Of a stretch of 64,000 nt of DNA, positions 21,836 to 31,100 are shown piece by piece. Source of the stretch: Tetradesmus obliquus (Eukaryota > Chlorophyta > Chlorophyceae > Sphaeropleales > Scenedesmaceae); contig CP126205.1 in assembly GCA_030272155.1 (NCBI GenBank), positions 856,501-920,500 of the forward strand. The letters run 5' to 3'. The translations under genes were made by a program, and so were the position numbers. A model generated the notes under the pieces. The model saw only the letters and a program-made list of their open reading frames with translations, ran no database searches and was not told the origin of the DNA. Position 1 is the stretch's first letter; every line of letters begins with the position of its first letter.

Positions 21836-24800
21836 ATGGCGGTGGCTAAGGAGGAGCAGAAGGCAGCGCCAGACAAGCAGAAGCAGGATGGAAAGAAGAA
21901 GCAGGAGCCCGAGGAGGAGCTGTCTGATGAGGACCTTGAGGTGGGTGCTTAATCTAACACGTTTATACTGAATGTCAAAATTATCAGATGTTCACCGGTG
22001 CCTGATGGCTGCTGCTCGCACTGCATACACAGTACTGCCCTGCGCATACTGCATGTCAACTGGCAGTTGCACTGCACGCATCGTGTGGTCCTACAGCAGT
22101 GTGATCAGTTGAGCATCATGCAGTGTTGGTGATTGGCTCTAGCCAGCAGCACCTGCATTGGCAGCACTTTGTAGGATGTTCAGCAATTGCCTGCGCATTG
22201 ATGCGCCATGCACCCACCCTTGTTGCTGCATCTGGCACCCCTCCTACTGCTCCCTTCTTTCACCTCCCCGTCGCAACGCTTCTGTGCCACTGGCATGCGT
22301 GTTACTTTCTAAAATTCAAATTCCTGCGACAGCTCAAGAAGAACATCGAGCTCATGGTGGAGCGCGTGAAGGATTCAGACGCAGCAATCGTCAAGGCAGC
22401 GCTGGACGCCATCACAAAAGAAATCCACACCACCACATCTTCCATGACAGCAGTACCAAAGCCCCTCAAGTTCCTGCGGCCCCACCTGGAGACCCTCATC
22501 TCCACTTTTGAGGCCATGCCTGCAGGGCCCAACCGCCAGACCCTTGCAGACGTGCTGTCGCTGCTGACCAGCACGGTTGCAGGAAAAGAGGGCGAGCGCG
22601 AGGGTCTGCGCTTTAAGCTGCAGGGCAACACCAGTGACCTGGAGACATGGGGCCATGAATACATGCGGCACCTTGCAGGAGAGATTGCAGAGGAGTACAA
22701 AGGCCGGCATGAGAAGGAGCAGCCAGTAGATGACCTGCTGCACCTGGTGGCGCAGATCGTGCCCTACCACATGACGCACAACGCAGGTGAGCAACAGCTG
22801 GTTTGAGGTGTGAGCTGAACTGGCAGCGGCTTGCAGGGGTGTCAGTAGCAGCAGCATGTCTGCACCTTGTGGCAAAGTTTGTGCCCTACCACGTGACGCG
22901 CAACGCAGGTGAGCACAGCAGCTTGTTGACTGTCGTTTGACTGAGTTGACCTGGCACAGGCTTGCAGAAAAGCGGTGCTGGAGCTTTGCAGGAAAGGGCG
23001 TCAGCAGCAGCATGTGCTTGCAGCTGGAAGGCAGCAGTGGCAGGCGTGGTGCGCCGCATGCAGACCCGTGCGGCTGGCGCATTTGGGTGCAATGCACGCA
23101 GTGGCAGCAGCAGGATCACATTCAGCAGCCATGGCAGCAGCATTTGACCAGCATCTCGACTCAGGCGCATTTTGCGGCACATGGACAGCGCAGCCTGCAA
23201 ACGCAGTCTGCCTTTGAGCTTGCAGCCAGCTACTCGCCTGCTTTTGTGTGCCTGAGCTGGCTGCCCATACTCACAATGCCGGCACTCAAGTCACTCAGCT
23301 CAACGCCCGCCTGTGTTCTGCATTTGCTTTTTTGCAACGTGTTATAAAATCGTTCAAAGCCGGGGGCTGGATGACCTGTTGCTGGAGGTTGAGCAGCTAG
23401 ACAAGCTGGAGCAGCACGTGGACGACAAGCACTGCACCTACTTGTGAAGTCAGCGTACCCCTGTTTTGGGTCATGTTGTAGCATCATATTGTTCTTATGT
23501 ACCATCCTGCAGAGCCGGAGGCTGTGGATCTGCTGCTGGAGGTTGACCAGCTGGACAAGCTGGAGCAGCACGTGGATGACAAGAACTACGCGCGCACCTG
23601 CCTCTACCTGGTCAGCTGCTGCACATACCTGCCGGAGCCTGAGGACACACAGGTTGGTGCCGCTGGAGTTAGGGGTTAGGGGGCTGTGGCAAACAAGCTT
23701 TAGATTATTTCAGCCAGCAGCAGCAGCAGCACCAGCAGCAGCAGCAGCAGCGCATGTGAGTGCTGGTCAGCTGCTGCACATACCTGCCGAAGCCTGAGGA
23801 CATAGGTAAGTGCGGCTAAAGCACAGCTCAGCCAGGCAGCTGTTTGTTGTTTTATGATGCAGTACAGCATAGCAGCAGCAGCAAGGTGGGAATCTTGTGG
23901 TGAACGCAAGCAGCGGAGCATTTAAGTGAGCAAAGCATGCATCACAAGCAGGGGACAGCCTTTTGACATGCAGCAGCATGGTTGGCAGCGGCAGGTTTGA
24001 GAAACGCAGCAGTTGCACGTCACGTTTCACCATCTGACACATATCATGCTGCTATATCTCTCCCGCTGCTGCTGCGACCTGTTCTTATGCAAACTATCAC
24101 ACCTGCACCCCCACAGGTGCTGCAGCTGGCGCACCGCGTGTACATGGCGCAGCACAAGTACCATGACGCGCTTCGTGTGGCGCTGCGCCTCAACGAGCCA
24201 GCCACAATTGAGGCCACATTCGCAGCCTGCAGCGACGTGCTGGAGCGGCGGCAGCTGGGCTACCTGCTGGCGCGGCATGGTGCCTGGGGTGCGATCAATC
24301 TGGAGGAGGGGCCCGCTGCTGTGGAGGTGAGGATGGAAACAAAAGGGCAGAGAGACCATCACAGAGCGATATGTGTTGGTTTGGGGTTTGATTTAGCATC
24401 GAACAGAACAGGGAGGCACCAGGTGGAAGAGTGGGCAAGTGCTCGGATGCATCTGCAGCTTGTGCGTGCCTTTGTGCTGGTGCTTTGGCGGGGTGTGCAG
24501 GCGGCATGCAGCGACGAGCTGGAGCGGCGGCAGCTGGGCTACCTGCTGGCAAGGCGCGGCGCGGCGCTGGGGTGCGATCAGGATCATCAGCAACAGCACC
24601 GCATGCCAGTTGCATCGGACCTCACCGTGGCTTGTGCGTACGTTGGTGGTTTGCGCTGTTGCAGGATGAGGCGGAGCGTGAGGCGCTGCACGAGATCATC
24701 AGCAGCATCAGAGCACGACATGTGAAAACAACGCTGATGTCAACGCTGTTGTGGCTGCCTGTGTGCATTTTGATTTACTGCTTGCAGGACGAGGCGGAGC

Positions 24801-27800
24801 GTGAGGCACTGCGCGAGATCATCAGCAACAGCAAGCTCAGCGAGCACTTTTTGGCGCTGGCGCGCGACCTGGACGTGATGGAGCCCAAGGTGCCTGAGGA
24901 CGTGTACAAGAGCCACCTCACGGGTGCGCTGAGGGTATTCTTCTGACGCGGTGTGCGCATGTCTGCTGCAAGGGTTTCTCATGAGCTCTATCAGTCGCCC
25001 CTGTATTGCAATGCTGTCCTGCAAGTCCTGCAGTGCTCCATTTCACCTTGTGCTATGCTTGTCGCTGCCTTCGGTCGCTGCTTTCTGCCGCAGACGGCCG
25101 GCAGCCGGCGGGCGCAGCGCTGGACAGCGCTCGCCAGAACCTGGCGTCAACCTTTGTCAACGCCTTTGTCAATGCCGGCTATGGTCAGGACAAGCTGGTC
25201 ACGGTGTCCACTGAGGGCAATGACACAGGTGCGGGCAGGACGTTTTGGGGTTGGACATCGGCGCAGCGTCCCTTATTATCGCATTGTTGGCGGTTGCGTC
25301 AATGCAGGCTAGGGTCAAGACAAGCTGCTTTTCAAATAGGAGCAACGACGCAGGTGCGCGCTTGGACACAGGACGTTACAGGAACATCAGCGCATCATCA
25401 ACCTTTGTCAACGCGGGCTATGGGCAGGACAAGCTGGTCACGGTGTCCACTGAAGGCAACGACACAGGTGGGAGCATGTAGCTACAGCCTCGCCACAGGA
25501 CACTATGAAATCAGATATGAGCATATACATATCTTGTTGTCGCATTATTGGCGGTTGCGTCAATGCCGGTGGTCAGGACAAGCTGGTCACGATGTCCACT
25601 GAGGGCAACGACACAGGTGCGAGGATAAACCTACAACATACGATCACGGCTCCGCCTTAGGAAACCCTGCAGGCGCAACAACATATTTACGCGCAACAAT
25701 AGCGCATGCACATGCTGGCCACAGTGTTGACTGCAAGGACCAGAGCCACTCGGCAGGCGTCATGCCCGGGACGCATCAGCCTGTGTACTTTTGGAACTCT
25801 TATTGAAGTCAACATTGTGGCATTTGCTCCTACTGCAGTGCACTGGATCTTCAAGAACAAGGACCACGGCAAGACCAGCGCCACCGCCAGCCTAGGCTTG
25901 ATCAGCCTGTGTACCATCCAGCATCACTAATACCATCTGCTTCTGAATCTGCTCATTATGTGCAGTGCACTGGATCTTCAAGAACAAGGACCACGGCAAG
26001 ACCAGCGCCACCGCCAGCCTAGGCTTGATCAGCCTGTGGGACGTGGAGGGAGGCCTGCCACTCATTGACAAGTACCTGTACTCCAATGATAATGCTGTGG
26101 TGGCAGGCGCACTGTTGGCGACCGGGCTGGTCAACTGCGGCGTGCAGAACGAGAACGACCCAGGTGGGTATAGGGTTTGAGTGCTTTCAACATGAAATGC
26201 GGATCTTATGACACCCTCGCCGTGTTGTGTGGCTGCTGATGGCCACTGGGCTGGTCAACTGCCTCCAACTGGGTTTGACTGCTCAAGCTTGACGCTCACC
26301 CATTTTGGGGTTATGAGTTGATCCACTGCTTCCAAGCATCTGTACAACGGGGTGTCATTCCATTGGTGCACACTGCACTGTTGATGCCGCCACCACCTGG
26401 GCTGGATGTGGTGCTTGCCAAGTGGAGCAAGGTTTGTTGCAGCGCTGTGTAGTGGCCAAACTGCTGGCACCGCAGCAGTTTTGCCACTACACGGCGCTGC
26501 AATGGATCCTTGCTTGCTCCACTGGGAAGCACCACAACAAGCCCAAAGTGGTGGCAGTGCAGCAGCAGCAGCAGCAGCAGCACTCAGTGCCATCTGCGCG
26601 CCTGGGGTGCTTTTGTCACACCTGCGCATGATTATGATCAGCCCACAGTTGCCGGGCGCAACCCACACACACACTAGGCACTGTGTGCTCTGTTCCAGGA
26701 AGTTTGCACACATTCAGACTCGTATGTTGTAACACCACTTGATAAAAATTATGTCTGCACTGATCAGTGACTGTAAGTGTAAGTCCAATGCGTACGCCGG
26801 CGTGCGCTGCGGCGCCTGGCGTGGTTGCGTTGCATAACGGCCCACTACTACTGCGTCCTCAACCTGCAGTTCTGTGTGTGATGTATGCTGTGTCGTGCTG
26901 CAGCGTTTGCGCTCATCAGCGACTATGTTTCAAACGCGGACGCGGGCATCCGTTCAGGTGCCATCCTGGGCCTGTGCATACCGGTAGTGCCACACGTGCT
27001 GACTGCTGAATCTGCTGTTGCTTGTGATGTATGCTGTGTCGTGCTGCAGCGTTTGCGCTCATCAGCGACTATGTTTCAAACGCGGACGCGGGCATCCGTT
27101 CCGGCGCCATCCTGGGCCTGGGCCTGGCGTATGCTGGCACGCAGCGGGAGGAGGTGCAGGAGCTGCTGGTGCCGCTGGTGAGCGTTTGGCAGCGCCTTAA
27201 ACATGAGTTCAGAGAGAGTGATGGTGTGTCAGCTGTTCAGCTGAAAGAAGAAGTTGGTCACATGGCTGGGAGTTTTTGGTAGGGAGAGGCGGCTTTGGCA
27301 TATGTTCTGTTTTTGATGTCCTGCGTTCTGTCCTGCTGCTCCCCACCTGTCATCCCCTTCACCATGCAGGTGCTGGACAGCGACCAGACCATGGAGGTGG
27401 CTGGCCTGGCTGCGCTGGCGCTGGGGCTGGTGTTCAGCAGCAGCTGCAAGGAGGACGTGGTGGAGGCGCTGCTCACAGCACTCATGAGCAGGTAAGGGAG
27501 GGCTTTCAGAAAGTGTGCAGGGTTGAGAGGCAGGTCTTTAAGGATTGGCAGCTGCTTTTGGTGCCCCAGCTTGCTGCAAGGAGGACGTGGTCGAGGCGTT
27601 GCTCACCGCACTTATGAGCAGGTGGGGAAGGGTTGTCTTAAGTCGGCAGATGCAGGGTTAAAACGCAGGGGGTTCAAGGCCGTTGTATTAGTAATGGCAG
27701 TTGTGCTTGGTGTGTCAGCGTGCTGCAATGACGCTGTCGAGGCGCTGCTCACAGAATTCATGGGCAAGTGCGGAGGATGAAGAAGCAGGGGTCAAACAGG

Positions 27801-27962
27801 CCGGCGTTCCTGATGATATCGGTAGTGTTTGGTGTGCCAGCTTCCAGCAATCATGACATTGTTGAGGCGTTGCTCACAGCATGTTCACTTGACAGACTCC
27901 TGTTGAACCAGAAACAATAAAGCACATTAGACACGCTGTGCAAAAACACGATGATCACGCCC

Positions 27963-28001
<39 letters not shown>

Positions 28002-28103
28002 GATGATGAACTTAATTGCAGGGGCGAGACTGAGCTGTCTGGGGTGTGGGCTAAGTTCCTGGTGCTGACTGCTGCTGTCGCTGCTGCTGCTACTGCTGCT
28101 GCT

Positions 28104-28141
<38 letters not shown>

Positions 28142-31100
28142 ATGTATTTCACTGTGCAGGGGCGAGACTGAGCTGTCGGGCGTGTGGGCCAAGTTCCTGG
28201 TGCTGACTGCTGCTGCTGCTGCCTGCTGTGTGTGCTGCAGGGGCGAGACTGAGCTGTCTGGGGTGTGGGCCAAGTTCCTGGTGCTGGGCCTGGGGCTGCT
28301 GTTCCTGGGCAAGCAGGAGGTGGTGGAGCCCACGCTGGAGGTAAGCCCGGCGCTTTCTTCCAGACAATCTTTAGGATATAAACGCACCTGCGGTCAGCAG
28401 TGATGTCTGTGTTGCTGCTGTTTTTCGCTGTATCATGTAAGGGTTGCCGCTGTGGTTTTGCACGTGCTGTGTGTTGTGAGCATCTGTGCAGAAGATGAAT
28501 GTGTGCGCACACAATCACACATAGTTGCGGCTTGTCTGGCTGTCAGCACCTTTTTACTGTGATGTGTCCCACTGATGTTACCGAATCACCAACACCAACG
28601 CGTGCTGTTTTACAGATTGCCAAGACGCTGGCCGAGAGTGTCAGCAAGTATGCTCAGGTGGTACTTGATGGCTGCTGTCCTTGCCGTATGGCCAACACTG
28701 ACGCTCTCACATTATGTTGAACGCTCTGCAGATTGCCAAGACGCTGGCCGAGTGCGTCAGCAAGTACGCGCAGGTGGTGCTGGATGGCTGCGCTTATGCT
28801 GGCAGCGGCAACGTGCTCAAGGTGCAGGAGCTGCTGGCGCTGTGCGGCGAGCACATAGAGACCGAGGAGGCGACTGCCTGGAAGGTGCGTGGCATGTTCC
28901 ATCCAGCTTCTTGCAGTCAAAGGCCTGCGGCTTCAGGGGTTGAGCACATAGAGCCTGTGGAATCGTGTAAGCGGCTTGCTGCTGTGGAGAGTTTGAAGCG
29001 GTTTACTGCCTATATGAGCAGTCAAAGCCTGTGGCTTTCAGGGGGCTGGCGTGCGGGACCAGTAGCGGCAAGGCGCTCAAGGTGCAGGAGCTGCTGGCGC
29101 TGTGTGGCGAGCACATAGAGACTGAGGAGGCCATTGCTTGGAAGGTGCGTGGCATGTTCCATAAGCTTCTTATAGTCAAAGGCCTGCGGCTTCAGGGTTG
29201 AGCACATAGAGCCTGTGGAAGCGTGTAAGCAGCTTGCTGCTGTGGAGAGTTTGAAGCGGTTTACTGCCTGTATGAACAGTCTAAGCCTGTGGCTTTAAGG
29301 GTCTGGCGTGTGGGACCAGTGGTGGCAATGTGCAGCAGCTGCTGGCGCTGTGCGGCGAGCACATGGAGAACGAGGAGGCGACGGCGTGGAAGGTGAGCAG
29401 GGGCTGTGGCAGTTGAGCATCTCCGCTTGGCCAGCAATATGCCTTACATAGCTCACTCACTCACACATCCCCTCGGCTGCCCGAGGGACCGGGTGTTCAG
29501 ATTGCAGAGGTGCAACCCCTCTATCCTATCCATCCCCTCGGTTGCCATGTCGCTGGCCTGCTGACATTGCTTGCTTGCAGGCTGTGCACCAGGGCCCAGC
29601 AGTGCTGGGCATCGCCCTCATAGCCATGGCTGAGCCGCTCGGTGCGCAGATGGCCACGCGCATGCTCGAGCACTCACATGCCTTCTGCCCTGTTGCCATA
29701 TGTTCGCGTGCCTGCTGCATCGCCACAGTGCTAGGCGTCGCTGACGGCCCACTTGCTGTGCTCTCACACCCTCTGCTGCCATGTTCATCTGCCTGCTGAA
29801 CCCACATCTCCACAGGCTGTGCACCAGGGCCCGGCAGTGCTGGGCATCGCCCTCATAGCAATGGCTGAGCCTCTCGATGCGCAGATGGCCACGCGCATGC
29901 TCGAGCACTCACATTCCTTCTGCCCTGTTGCCATATGCTCACGTGCCTGCTGCATCGCCACAGTGCTAGGCGTCGCTGACGGCCCACTTGCTGTGCTCTC
30001 ACACCCTCTGCTGCCATGTTCACCCGCCTGCTGCACCCACATCTCCACAGGCGGTGCACCAGGGCCCGGCAGTGCTGGGCATCGCCCTCATAGCAATGGC
30101 TGAGCCGCTAGGCGCGCAGATGGCCACGCACATGCTGGAGCACCTGCTGCCACTGACAGCGCTTGTGCCGTGCTGCCACGTCATTGTGCCACTGCATCGC
30201 CACATGCTGTACACCAGAGCACAGGAGTACTAAGCACTACTGTCATAGCTCTCACATACTGTATGTGGCTGCGTTGGACTGTGTTGTTACTGCAGGCTGT
30301 GCACCAGGGCCCGGCAGTGCTGGGCATCGCCCTCATAGCCATGGCTGAGCCGCTAGGAGCGCAGATGGCCACGCGCATGCTGGAGCACCTGCTGTCATAC
30401 GGGGAGCCGCCAGTGCGGCGCTGCGTGCCGCTGGCACTGGCGCTGCTGCACGTCAGCGACCCTGCGCAGCAGGTGGTGGATGCACTGAGCCGGCTGAGCC
30501 ACGACGCAGACACAGAGGTGCGTGGGGCCTTGTGAATGAGCGCAGACTGGGTGGATGATGGTGTGGTAGCATGCATGTCATCGCCGATCTGCTGCACGTC
30601 CCAGCCTGCTTAGGCACGACGCAGATAGAGAGGTGGGGTTGCAGTCGAGCAGCGTAGGGTTTGTTTGGTTGCTGAGGTGACATGCTCGTAGTTGCTGCTG
30701 CACGTCAGCGACCCTGCGCAGCAGGTGGCGGATGCACTGAGCCGGCTGAGCCACGACGCAGACACAGAGGTGGCTCCGGCGCGCGAGCAGCGTCGGCTTT
30801 GTTTGTTTCACGGGGTGTGTATATGTGCTGCTGCACGTCCGCAACCCTGCGCGGCAGGTGGAGGATAATGGACTGAGTCAGTCATATCTGCATTAAATTA
30901 CCGCTTTCACAACCCAAAGGCTGCTCAGACTGCTGTGCTGGCGCTGGGCATTGTGGGAGTGTGAGTGGGCACAGGCCCCAACAACACCCACAAGCACAGC
31001 CACTTCAATTGACAAAGTCACATGACCATGTGATCATCCCTTTTGCCTTTGGCTGCTGATATCCAACTGACGCTGCTTTGCAACCTGCAATCTGCGCTTC

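Noticed and set aside
29575..30517. Tandem cassette or mutually exclusive exons
   Set aside because: The upstream copies break off before the donor and cannot be spliced as complete exons; only the last copy is full length and in phase.
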